From: JAPLST01 sp964397565
GTDB lineage: Bacteria; Auribacterota; UBA3054; JAPLST01
Assembly (NCBI GenBank): GCA_964397565.1
Contig: CAYNJC010000006.1
Location: forward strand, 62,001-126,000
Direction: 5' to 3'
Length of the DNA stretch: 64,000 bases
Position numbers and translations under genes: made by a program. How positions within the stretch are numbered: position 1 is the first letter of the stretch; the number at the start of each line of letters is the position of its first letter. The notes beneath the pieces are model-generated. The model was given only the letters and a program-made list of their open reading frames with translations. It was not told the DNA's origin and searched no databases. Positions 18,023-26,283 of the stretch are shown piece by piece.

Positions 18023-18051
18023 AGTATAGCAGAAGTGACGCGCAATGACAA
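18023..18051 (-). promoter_or_regulatory. sigma70-like promoter
   Basis: TTGTCA (minus strand, 18046-18051), 17-bp spacer, TATACT (18023-18028) with an upstream TGC extended -10. Confidence 0.75.
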
Positions 18052-18066
18052 CTGCCGGCGCGTGCA

Positions 18067-20277
18067 TCAACCGATGATGCGCTGCAATTCGTGGGCCAGC
18101 GCGGTCACATCATACGGCTTTTGGATAAAGCCGGCCAAGCCCAAGCCGTCAAAGCGCCCGATGGCATCCTGATGGGTGTAGCCGCTGGAGAGGATCACGG
18201 CGACGGCGGGATTGATCGCCTGCAATTCGCGCAGGACCTGCACACCGTCGCGTTTCGGCATGGTCAAGTCCAGCAGCACGCAGGCGATGTCCTGCTGGTG
18301 GCCAGTGTATACCTGCCGTGCTTCATCGCCATCGGCAGCCAAGAGCGGGGTGCCGCCGAGGCAGCGCACCATCTCGGCACAGACCTTGCGCACCATCTCC
18401 TCGTCATCCACAATCAGGACGTTGCACGGCGCGGCGGCCTTCCAGGATGGCCTGTTTGCCGCGCGCGCGGCATGGGCGGGCGCGTCGGTCGTTTGGGCCG
18501 CGGTATCAACCGGGAACATCACTTGGATGGTCGTGCCTTGCGCCGGGGTGCTGGTGATGAAAATCGCGCCGTGATGCGAACGTATGATGCCGAGCACGGC
18601 GGCCATGCCCAGGCCACGGCCGGTGCATTTGGTGGTAAAGAACGGATCAAACACGCGCTGCAGCGTGGCGGCATCCATACCAGAGCCGTCATCGGCGACC
18701 TGGAGGCAGACGAAGCGTCCGGCGGGCGGGCGTTCTTGCAGCCGACTTTGTGCCAATTGCGGCTCATCCAGCTCGCACAAGCGGGTGGAGACAATAATCT
18801 CGCCGGCGCAATCTGCCATGGCCTCCGAGGCATTGATCAACAGGTTCATAACAATCTGCTCGATCTGAGTGGCGTCAGCGGCAATGTGCGGCAAGGCTGG
18901 ATCGAGTTGCAACGTGATTTGTGCTGTTTTCGCCACCGAGGAGCGCAGCAAATTGACCATTTCAGCAATCAGGGCGCTGATATTGACCGGCGTGATAAGG
19001 CACTGGCCGCGGCCGGCATAGGCCAGCATTTGGCGGGTAAGGTCAGCGGCGCGCAGCACGGCGACCTCGGCGTCGCGCAGGCGCGCGCACACCGGCAAGT
19101 TGGGCGCCACGTCCATGCAGGCCAGATCGAGATTGCCCAGAATGGCCATCAGCAGATTGTTGAAATCATGGGCGATGCCACCAGCCAGGACGCCCAAGCT
19201 CTCGAGTTTTTGGGCATGTAACAAATTGCGTTCCATTTCGAGGCGCCGCTCCTCTAACTGTCTGCGCGCGGTGATATCCAGATGCGTGCCAACCATGCGC
19301 AGCGGCGCGCCCTGCGCGTCCCGCGCCACCAACTTGCCGCGCCCGAGAATCCAGATCCAATGGCCGTCGCGATGCTGCATGCGGAATTCACATTCGTAGA
19401 ACGGGACCTCCCCGGTCACATTGCGATTGGCCTCGTGCTTCAGCCGGGCGATATCCTCGGGGTGGGTCCAGCGTTCCGCCATGGCCAACGAGCCCTGCAA
19501 CTCCTCGGGCACGCGCCCGAGCATGGCTGCATAGCGCGCATCCACGATCATCGCGCCGGTTTGCACATTCCAATCCCACGTGCCGAGGTCGGCGCCCGCC
19601 AACGCCAGCTCCAAGCGTTGCTCGTTTTCACGCAACAGCGCCTCGTTTTTCTTGCGCTCAATAATATCGCGCGCCTGTTGCGCGTTGTGCAGCGCCATGC
19701 CCGATAACTGATTGGCAATCAAATGCAGCGCATCACATATTTTGACAAACTGCGCGCGCGGCATGCGCGTCACCGTGGCGAGTGCCGCCCGAAAAACCGC
19801 CTCGTCCGCGCCGATCTCGCGCGCGTACGCCACCATCTTCTCCTCGTCGCAGTGTTCATCGAGGACTTGGCCAATCAGCCAGTTGGCAATGTGCCGGTTG
19901 CCCACGCAAATGCTGGTGCCGCCGTCCCACAGCCCGCCACTCAGACAGGGCTGGATCGTCGGCCCGTCTGGATTCATCGCGCCGAGGACCGCGTCGGAGC
20001 GCATGCAGTTCGCCAAGCCTTTCGGCGTCCGGCGGATGATATCATTGCACAACTGGCAGAAATGCGAGGGGCGTGTGAGCGGACGGCCCTGCGGATCGGT
20101 AATGATCGAAGCCACACCGGTGGCAGCCGCAAAGGCATCCTGAATCCGCTGCAGTTCAGCCACGTCGAACAGTTCCTCGAAACGCAGCGTGGCATCCTGC
20201 GCTGCCGCCGCGTGCGCGCGGGCGCGCGCAGGACGCGGGCCGGCAGCGGGGCGCGGTATGGAACGGCGTGCAGTCAT
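18067..20277 (-). CDS. hybrid sensor histidine kinase: PocR-PAS-HisKA-HATPase-REC
   Basis: A 736-aa soluble sensor. Residues about 30-205 form a PocR-type ligand domain (FEELFDVAELQRIQDAF, then cysteines in FCQLCND, ANCMRSD and PCLSGG). A PAS domain follows (about 225-345, GTWDWNVQTG). The phospho-acceptor is H370 in GGIAHDFNNLL. The ATPase domain carries NASEAM, DDGSGMD and the lid TKCTGRGLGMA. A C-terminal receiver occupies about 615-736 (VLIVDDEEM, LLDLTMPKRDG, SSGYTHQD, IQKPY). PocR domains sense small molecules such as diols or hydrocarbon derivatives; the ligand here is unknown. No DNA-binding regulator is adjacent, so an output partner lies elsewhere. Confidence 0.93.
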   Translation of the reverse strand: MTARRSIPRPAAGPRPARARAHAAAAQDATLRFEELFDVAELQRIQDAFAAATGVASIITDPQGRPLTRPSHFCQLCNDIIRRTPKGLANCMRSDAVLGAMNPDGPTIQPCLSGGLWDGGTSICVGNRHIANWLIGQVLDEHCDEEKMVAYAREIGADEAVFRAALATVTRMPRAQFVKICDALHLIANQLSGMALHNAQQARDIIERKKNEALLRENEQRLELALAGADLGTWDWNVQTGAMIVDARYAAMLGRVPEELQGSLAMAERWTHPEDIARLKHEANRNVTGEVPFYECEFRMQHRDGHWIWILGRGKLVARDAQGAPLRMVGTHLDITARRQLEERRLEMERNLLHAQKLESLGVLAGGIAHDFNNLLMAILGNLDLACMDVAPNLPVCARLRDAEVAVLRAADLTRQMLAYAGRGQCLITPVNISALIAEMVNLLRSSVAKTAQITLQLDPALPHIAADATQIEQIVMNLLINASEAMADCAGEIIVSTRLCELDEPQLAQSRLQERPPAGRFVCLQVADDGSGMDAATLQRVFDPFFTTKCTGRGLGMAAVLGIIRSHHGAIFITSTPAQGTTIQVMFPVDTAAQTTDAPAHAARAANRPSWKAAAPCNVLIVDDEEMVRKVCAEMVRCLGGTPLLAADGDEARQVYTGHQQDIACVLLDLTMPKRDGVQVLRELQAINPAVAVILSSGYTHQDAIGRFDGLGLAGFIQKPYDVTALAHELQRIIG

Positions 20278-20321
20278 GGTTCTGTCAGTCCTAAAGTATA
20301 CAGAAAACGCGCCGTTTATGC

Positions 20322-20361
20322 TATACTAGCGCCACACGGCACAATGATATCTGATCATTGT
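20322..20361 (+). promoter_or_regulatory. promoter and dyad upstream of the HdeD-type gene
   Basis: TATACT at 20322-20327 preceded by TGC (extended -10). A dyad, ACAATGAT (20341-20348) and ATCATTGT (20354-20361), lies in the untranslated leader and could be an operator or hairpin. Confidence 0.5.
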
Positions 20362-20397
20362 ATTGCCTGCGTACTTTCATCATCCGAGGAGTTGCAC

Positions 20398-20952
20398 ATG
20401 AATGCTTCCACTGGTTCTGCGTGTTGTTCAGCCACAGCAGCCAAAGGCGGGTCGTCACTGCTGACCCTCTTGGGCGTGCTCATGATTATCGTCGGCATGC
20501 TGGCCATCGCCGTGCCCATGGCGGCGGCCGAGTGGGCGGTCTTGATGATTGGTATCCTGCTGGGTGTCGCCGGCGTGCTGCGCCTGCTCAGCGCGTTTCA
20601 TGCCACCAGTTGGGGCGGCGGCGCGCTGCGCTTGCTGTGGGGCGCGCTTGCCATCGTGTGCGCGGCGTTAGTGATAACCAATCCGGTCGCGGGGGTCTTT
20701 ACCCTGACGCTGATTTTGATAATTTATTTTGTGATCCAAGGTATTTCGGAAATCATCCTGGCGCTGCGCATGAAGCCGCACGTCGGCTGGGGCTGGGTGT
20801 TGTTCAACGGCATTATTGCGCTGGTGCTTGGCCTGATTATCTGGGGCGAATGGCCGCTGTCGGGTGTCTGGGCGATTGGCACGCTGCTCGGCATCAACAT
20901 TCTGTTCACCGGCTGGTGCCTGATCGCGGCCCGGCCGCGTTGCTGCTGCTGA
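20398..20952 (+). CDS. HdeD/DUF308 family membrane protein
   Basis: A 184-aa protein with about six transmembrane helices in three pairs (LLTLLGVLMIIVGMLAIAVP, WAVLMIGILLGVAGVLRLL, and so on) and the interhelix motif GISEIILALRMK, which fits the HdeD/DUF308 fold. The E. coli namesake is an acid-resistance membrane protein. GAGGAG is 7 nt upstream of ATG 20398; an in-frame ATG at 20344 is possible but lacks a binding site. It ends in CCC, after which an oppositely oriented gene converges. Confidence 0.85.
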   Translation: MNASTGSACCSATAAKGGSSLLTLLGVLMIIVGMLAIAVPMAAAEWAVLMIGILLGVAGVLRLLSAFHATSWGGGALRLLWGALAIVCAALVITNPVAGVFTLTLILIIYFVIQGISEIILALRMKPHVGWGWVLFNGIIALVLGLIIWGEWPLSGVWAIGTLLGINILFTGWCLIAARPRCCC

Positions 20953-20983
20953 GCCGCCGCGGGCTGGCACCGTCTGAACAGGG

Positions 20984-23900
20984 CTACTTCTCGCGCCGCA
21001 CCAGAACTGTTTTCATGCGCGGGTGCGACAGGGTCCGGTTCGCGTCCAGCAGATCACGATAGTCATCGGGCGGAATCAGCGCCGGCTGCAGGTCGATCTT
21101 CTGGGTGATGGTAAAGCCCGGGCCGGCCTCGGCGGCGGTCGTGATCTCGATCTGGCCGGCCTTGCGTGGCGCGCGCCAGGTCATGGCTTGCGGCTGCAGT
21201 TCCCTTGTGGTGAACGCCGTGGGCAAGTGCACGGTGGTGACCATCGTGCCGCGCTGGGGCTGGCTCCAGTAGAGCGGATTGTCGCGTGAGTCGGAGCGCA
21301 GCTTGAGCACGTTCTCCAGTTCCGCCGGTAGCTGAAAATAGAGATAGTCACCCTCGCACACGGCATAGTTCGGCACGCGCACGGTGTAGCTGATCGTGCC
21401 CGGATAGGTGCTGAAATCCGTCGTGAGGGCACCGTCGAGCTGCGCGGCTTGCGCGATCCCGGCTGCCAGTGCTTCCTGAAATTGGCGGCGCTCTTCCGGC
21501 TGCATTTCGGTAATGAGCTGGCGCAACTCTTCATCATCGCCGCCGAACAAGGTGATCTTGGTGCTGATGCGCGCGTTGCCGGTGTCGTCAATCGTCACAT
21601 CAAAGCGCCGATCGGTGCGGCTTTGCGCGTCCGGCGCGGCAGCCGCAATCGTGATGGCAGCCCCACTGGGCAAGGCCAGGCCCAGCCGCCCGTCATACGC
21701 CGTGCTGCCCAACGTCGCATATTGCGTGGTGTCATTCAGGTACACGGTCTTGCCGTTGAGCGGCACGCGCACAAGGACGCTGTCGAACGTGCCGCGCTGC
21801 GGGCACGCGAGCAGGGGTTCCGTGATCTTGGTCACCATCGGCAGTGACGATGCCAGGACAAATTCAGGCGCAAAACCCGCCGCACGCAAGAGCGCATACA
21901 AGGCGATTGCGCGATCGGCATTGTTGCCATAGCCATCGCTGATGGTCGTGTCCGCCGGAGTCAAGGCTGACAGCGGCAGCTCGGTAAACTCGGGCCCGGC
22001 CTTGCGAATCGCCGTGGCGACAAAATCGCGAATGGCGCGCACTTTATCCTCCGGCGTCGCGAGTCCGTCGGCCAGTGCTTTGGCTTTGGCCGCGGCAGCC
22101 GTTTGGTTGGCAGCCGCTTTTGTCAGCGCCGCATTGACGGCTGCGGCATAATTCGACCAACTGCCACAAGAGACCAACAAGGTCGGATTGAACACGTACC
22201 AGGGCGGCAGACTGTCTTCTTTGCGTACGGAGCGCTGATCCGTCGTGCTCCAGGTGTAGCGCGTCCAGCCGGCGCGGGTAGTTTTGCCGGCCTCGATTTC
22301 ATCACTCTTGGGCGCGCGGATCGTGGCCGTCACACTCTTCGGTACGCGCAGCGTTACTTTCTGGTCAAGGATCGGATCGAAACTGTTGAAATACTCGCGG
22401 AACGAAATCAAGGGCACATTGCGATATGCGCGTTCGACCGTGTACTCAATCTCGGTATCGGTGTCCACACCCGGCAGACTGACGACCATCGTCTTGGCCG
22501 CCGGATAGCGCGGCGCGCTGTTGGCCCACGGTGCATCCATAATGTTGATCTCGGACGTGACCACCGGCTTGCGCTTGCCATCCACGTCAATCACCGCGGC
22601 CTTGACCAGCCGCACGTTTTCCCACGCCGGATTGTAGTTGAGTTTCAATTCCGCATTGGTCTTTTTGCCGGCGTAAGTCAGGATTTTCTTGCGGATGGTC
22701 TCGCGCACGACATAATTGTTGGCATTGGAAATGACATAGGTCATCCGCGCCTTGACAACTTCAATGTCTTCCTGCGGCACGTACTCGTATTGTGCCGCGG
22801 CGTCCTCTTCGTTTTCTTCGGCGCTGCGCGCCGGCGCGGATGCAAACAACGGATGCTTGCGTGCGCTGGCCTCGATCGTCTTGAGTTGGGTCTTCAAAGC
22901 CAGGTAGGTGTTGGTGTCGAATTCGACTGCCTTGAACAAAAACTCTGAGTGGGCGGTCAGTGTTTTGTCCTTGGCCGTAATCGTCCGATGCCATTGCACT
23001 TGCGGCGTATCCACGCTGGCATAGGTCGGAATACTCAGTGCCGCGCCCACCGCCGGCGCGGCATCCAGGGTCAGCGTCTCGCGCGCGCCGCAGGCCAGGT
23101 CGGTCACCAGCGGATACCGCCGGGTCTCCAGCTGCGTGTTCTTCAACACATACTCCAGCAGGCCCACCGCGCCGCCAAAGAACGGCAGCGGCAGAATCGT
23201 CGTGTTGGTGCCTTTGATCAGCAGGTCCGGCGCCGTCAAGCTGAATTTCACCGTCAGCGGCTGGCTGACATCCATCAAATCATCCGGTAGAATTTCAAAC
23301 GCACCGAGCACTGCGCCGGGCGCCACCTGCTTGGCCACGCCCTCAAACAAGCGCCGCATTTCATCCACTTCCATCTGGATGAACGCCGCGCGATATGCGT
23401 TGTCATTGATGCCATCCAAGGCGATGCGCACATCGGCGCTGAGATTGCCGCGCGCGTCATAGCGCGCCGTGGTGGTCACGCGCGCCAGGTTCTGCGTCGC
23501 CGGAATGACCGGCGTCGTGCGCAGCACATCGCCCTCCGCTTTCGCCACCAGATAACTCTTGTTGTTCAAATAGGCCGGCAGCAAATCGCGCGTGTTTTCG
23601 TCGGTCGGGTCCATCAAAATGTGTTCGCCGCCGGGCAGCTCCGCGCAGGTAATGGCATGGTTGAAATACGGTTCGGGGATGACCGGGTCTTTCTTCCAGT
23701 CATAATGAATCAAGGTCGGATAGGCCTTGAAGCCGGCCAAGCGCAGCATGGCGACCAGCAACGCGGCCTTGTCGCGGCAGACCCCGTATTTGTTGTCAAA
23801 GGTCAGCTTGACATCGTGCGGCTCATAGCCCGGTGATTCCGCTTCGACCGTGATGCCCATGTAGCGCACTTTTTGCGAAACATGCTTGAAGATTTTTTCG

Positions 23901-24793
23901 ATTTTCTTGCGCGGATCGGTCGTCGTGCCAACCAACTTGGTCACCATGTTGCTCATCTCGGGCGAGACGGCCGCAATGCGCGGCTCGGACAATTTATAAT
24001 ACCAGCGCGACAGCGCCTTCCAGTCCGGAATCGTGCTGGCCAGCACATGCTGCACGGCGGTGATGCCCGGCATGCCCGGCTCATCATACATGCGCGGCAC
24101 GTTAGCGGCCTCCCAGCGATAGGTGATCACGCCCGGCACCTTTGTTTTGGTAAAGGTCACCGTGTTGGAGATCGCATTTTTCACGACCGCATGCGCCAAG
24201 GGCCGCTGCGCCGGCGCAATCACTTCATAGACGGCATGGCGCATCGGCGTGCTGCCTTCCAGCACAGTGATGTCCGTCCAGGTGTTCGGCACGCGCGCCT
24301 TGCGCACGGTCTTCTGCACGACATAGTGGACCATATCACCGATTTCGACACCCGGCACGCTGACGCGCAGGGTTTTCATATTGGGGTCATAAATGTTCAT
24401 TGCCATTTGCGACGTTTCGGTCGCCTCGCGGCTCTGTGCGCCAAGGTTCACCGCCACGGCTTTCCCCGTGGGCTTGAGCACTTCGACGCGCTGGACAATG
24501 ACGGTCTCGTAGGCCACATCATAGAACAGCGGAATGCTGCGCGCGTCGCGCCGGCCCTTTTCGGTCAAGACCTTCATGCAGGTGTCATCGAGGGTCGTGC
24601 CGGTGCCGTCGAAGTTGTAGCGCGCCTGCTCGTAGCTGTCAACAATAACCAGGTCGGCGTCGGGATAGGTGTTGGTCGTGATCAGCGCGCCGGCCTGCTG
24701 CAGCGCGGCAACATTCAAGAGGGTGGTCGGCGCGGCGGCCAACACCACGCAGCTCAGGCAGACCAGCAACATCCATGCGCTATGCTTTTTCAT
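20984..24793 (-). CDS. exported protein with two DUF3857-transglutaminase modules
   Basis: A 1269-aa protein with a Sec signal peptide (MKKHSAWMLLVCLSCVVLAA). Module 1 (about 45-640) has a DUF3857 domain and a transglutaminase-like core with C339 in KYGVCRDKAALL, then NHAITCAELPGG and MDPTDENT for the His/Asp positions. Module 2 (about 690-1260) repeats the order, but the core reads GYGNNADRAIALYALL, with N958 at the cysteine position and no clear histidine. Typical family members have one module of about 640 aa. It may act on periplasmic peptides or crosslinks. AAGGAG precedes ATG 24793, which overlaps a leader ORF as ATGA. Confidence 0.85.
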   Translation of the reverse strand: MKKHSAWMLLVCLSCVVLAAAPTTLLNVAALQQAGALITTNTYPDADLVIVDSYEQARYNFDGTGTTLDDTCMKVLTEKGRRDARSIPLFYDVAYETVIVQRVEVLKPTGKAVAVNLGAQSREATETSQMAMNIYDPNMKTLRVSVPGVEIGDMVHYVVQKTVRKARVPNTWTDITVLEGSTPMRHAVYEVIAPAQRPLAHAVVKNAISNTVTFTKTKVPGVITYRWEAANVPRMYDEPGMPGITAVQHVLASTIPDWKALSRWYYKLSEPRIAAVSPEMSNMVTKLVGTTTDPRKKIEKIFKHVSQKVRYMGITVEAESPGYEPHDVKLTFDNKYGVCRDKAALLVAMLRLAGFKAYPTLIHYDWKKDPVIPEPYFNHAITCAELPGGEHILMDPTDENTRDLLPAYLNNKSYLVAKAEGDVLRTTPVIPATQNLARVTTTARYDARGNLSADVRIALDGINDNAYRAAFIQMEVDEMRRLFEGVAKQVAPGAVLGAFEILPDDLMDVSQPLTVKFSLTAPDLLIKGTNTTILPLPFFGGAVGLLEYVLKNTQLETRRYPLVTDLACGARETLTLDAAPAVGAALSIPTYASVDTPQVQWHRTITAKDKTLTAHSEFLFKAVEFDTNTYLALKTQLKTIEASARKHPLFASAPARSAEENEEDAAAQYEYVPQEDIEVVKARMTYVISNANNYVVRETIRKKILTYAGKKTNAELKLNYNPAWENVRLVKAAVIDVDGKRKPVVTSEINIMDAPWANSAPRYPAAKTMVVSLPGVDTDTEIEYTVERAYRNVPLISFREYFNSFDPILDQKVTLRVPKSVTATIRAPKSDEIEAGKTTRAGWTRYTWSTTDQRSVRKEDSLPPWYVFNPTLLVSCGSWSNYAAAVNAALTKAAANQTAAAAKAKALADGLATPEDKVRAIRDFVATAIRKAGPEFTELPLSALTPADTTISDGYGNNADRAIALYALLRAAGFAPEFVLASSLPMVTKITEPLLACPQRGTFDSVLVRVPLNGKTVYLNDTTQYATLGSTAYDGRLGLALPSGAAITIAAAAPDAQSRTDRRFDVTIDDTGNARISTKITLFGGDDEELRQLITEMQPEERRQFQEALAAGIAQAAQLDGALTTDFSTYPGTISYTVRVPNYAVCEGDYLYFQLPAELENVLKLRSDSRDNPLYWSQPQRGTMVTTVHLPTAFTTRELQPQAMTWRAPRKAGQIEITTAAEAGPGFTITQKIDLQPALIPPDDYRDLLDANRTLSHPRMKTVLVRREK

Positions 24794-24816
24794 CGAACGC
24801 TCCTTGTCGGTTTCAT
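24790..24816 (-). CDS. 8-aa leader peptide ORF
   Basis: ATG 24816 encodes MKPTRSVR and ends in TGA overlapping the main ATG 24793 as ATGA. It begins 8 nt after the TACAAT box, and the AAGGAG of the main gene is inside it. Confidence 0.4.
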   Translation of the reverse strand: MKPTRSVR

Positions 24817-24824
24817 TGCCAATA

Positions 24825-24853
24825 ATTGTAGACGTTCCGCCGCGCAAAGTCAA
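24825..24853 (-). promoter_or_regulatory. sigma70-like promoter
   Basis: TTGACT (minus strand, 24848-24853), 17-bp spacer, TACAAT (24825-24830). Confidence 0.75.
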
Positions 24854-24875
24854 CCAGGGAAAGCAGGGGCAAGCT

Positions 24876-24917
24876 GGCAATCGGTAATCGCATTCAGTGT
24901 GCGGTGTTCGGTGCTGA
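24876..24917. repeat. six degenerate heptamers
   Basis: GGCAATC, GGTAATC, GCATTCA, GTGTGCG, GTGTTCG and GTGCTGA run in exact 7-nt register just upstream of the DUF3857 promoter. Confidence 0.6.
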
Positions 24918-25090
24918 AAGAAGGGGAGTCGCCGCCGTGCGGCGAATGCTGCCGCCGGTGCGTCGCCGCGGAACGGCGTTCCGCGTGTTGCATGGACGCG
25001 GCGGCCCACATCCCTTACGGACCACGCATCTGCGGGAGGGTCGCCGGCCTCGGCGACCGATCTGCAACAGCAACGGCGCTACGGATTTCA
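24918..25090. repeat. mosaic hairpin modules
   Basis: Gene-free DNA of joined short palindromes, for example GTCGCCGCCGTGCGGCGA, CCGCGGAACGGCGTTCCGCG and GGTCGCCGGCCTCGGCGACC, each bounded by GTCGC/GTAGC- or GCTGC/GCAAC-type ends. Related modules recur at 32519, 39959 and 42998. Confidence 0.6.
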
Positions 25091-25118
25091 CGCATGCCAC
25101 GGATTTTAACTACGCCGT

Positions 25119-25245
25119 TACTAATGAATACACTTATTTGGTGTCATGCCAATTGTGGCCGCGGGCGCTGACCGCGGCTGCAGAAGCCGCCCTCACCGCG
25201 GGCGGCTACAAGGACGCTGCAACGTAGAAAGCGCTCTCATTAGTA
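25119..25245. mobile_element. MITE copy A (TACTAATGAG ends)
   Basis: Terminal inverted repeats TACTAATGA and TCATTAGTA enclose a core beginning TGTCATGCCAATTGTGGCC and containing two hairpin modules. Nearly the same core occurs at 45875-46005 and 53032-53149. The ends start and finish with TA, as expected for IS630/mariner-type target duplication. It overlaps the last 6 bases of the isomerase gene. Confidence 0.75.
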
Positions 25246-26061
25246 TATCGAAATCCTCATATGGCACTCGGCACGCATGGCTGCCAAGCGCCTGCCGGCG
25301 GCGCATGCCTTGGCAAGAAATTCCTCCTCGCTGGCCATGCCTTCGTGGCGCATGGCCGATTCCATGCTGATGCATTTCGTATACGATGAGGCGCGCAGAA
25401 TCAGCATTAGCCGCGCCCAGTCGACCGTTCCCGTAAATGGCAAGCGGTGCTGGTCCGCCGTGCCATCGTTGTCATGCAAATGAATCGAAATGAGCCGATC
25501 CTTCGTTGACGCAAGCTGTGCCAAACCGACGCCATCGATATTTCCGTGGCCCGCATCGTAGCAAAGGCCAATATAGTCCGGCGGGTACGCGTCGAGGACG
25601 GCATGGATCAACGGCCAGTCGCCGTTCTCGATCGCGATGCGCACGCCGAGTTGCCTGGCCTGCGGCTGCAGTGCATCCAGGGATTGCTTCAAGGGGTCCC
25701 AAGCGGGAACCGTCCCATCCGGGCGCGCAGCAAGCCCGGCGTGCATGATGACGACCTGGCCGCCCAGTCGCGCAGTCATTTCAAGCCGGTTGCCGACCAA
25801 CGCCACGCCCGCAAGACGGCGATCCTCCTCGACAGCGGCCCAGTCCTTTTCCGGGCCGATTGCGCCATGCAAGTCTAACAGCGACACGCCGTACTCGTTA
25901 AGCCACGCCGCAATCTGTGCTATTTCGCCTTGCGCGTACACAAAATCCGTATTCCACTGATGACACCAGTGCACATGCGAGAAGCCTGCATGGGCGATGC
26001 GCCGCAAGGAGGGTGAAGGATCGCCGGTGCCGGCCGCATAGTCTGTCGTCATTGAAAGCAT
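25240..26061 (-). CDS. sugar phosphate isomerase/epimerase-type TIM barrel protein
   Basis: A 273-aa AP-endonuclease-2/xylose-isomerase-like barrel: RRIAHAGFSHVHWCHQW, VSLLDLHGAIG, VVIMHAG, RIAIENGD, GLCYDAGHGNIDG and SIHLHDNDG give the His/Glu/Asp metal site of the family. It lies downstream of the GH36 gene and may convert the released or modified sugar. ATG 26061 (MLSMTTDYAAG) has AGAGGA just upstream; ATG 26085 is an alternative that would overlap the previous gene by 16 nt. The C-terminal codons run into the MITE end, so the stop is supplied by the element. Confidence 0.8.
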   Translation of the reverse strand: MLSMTTDYAAGTGDPSPSLRRIAHAGFSHVHWCHQWNTDFVYAQGEIAQIAAWLNEYGVSLLDLHGAIGPEKDWAAVEEDRRLAGVALVGNRLEMTARLGGQVVIMHAGLAARPDGTVPAWDPLKQSLDALQPQARQLGVRIAIENGDWPLIHAVLDAYPPDYIGLCYDAGHGNIDGVGLAQLASTKDRLISIHLHDNDGTADQHRLPFTGTVDWARLMLILRASSYTKCISMESAMRHEGMASEEEFLAKACAAGRRLAAMRAECHMRISIY

Positions 26062-26069
26062 ACAATCCT

Positions 26070-26279
26070 CTATTTCTTCTGCCATTCTGAATTCAGATAG
26101 GCTTCAATTTCGTTCTTGCACGACGCCTTGATGGTGTCATGGATCATCTCCAATGCGATGAACCCACTGCGTGTACTGATAAAGTCTCGCTCGGCGCGCG
26201 TCAGCGATCTCCCAAGCTTTCCTGCGGCATCGGCTATAATCGCCTTCTGCCAGTTTCTTACGGTCTTTTCAGAATTCAT
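26070..26279 (-). CDS. small protein of unknown function
   Basis: A 69-aa hydrophilic protein (MNSEKTVRNWQKAIIADAAG ... LTRAERDFISTRSGFIALEM ... EAYLNSEWQKK), predicted all-helical. It sits between the GH36 and isomerase genes on the same strand; a GTG start at 26291 would overlap the GH36 stop. The coding pattern is convincing, no family is recognised, and no cysteine or metal motif stands out. Confidence 0.55.
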   Translation of the reverse strand: MNSEKTVRNWQKAIIADAAGKLGRSLTRAERDFISTRSGFIALEMIHDTIKASCKNEIEAYLNSEWQKK

Positions 26280-26283
26280 TTCT

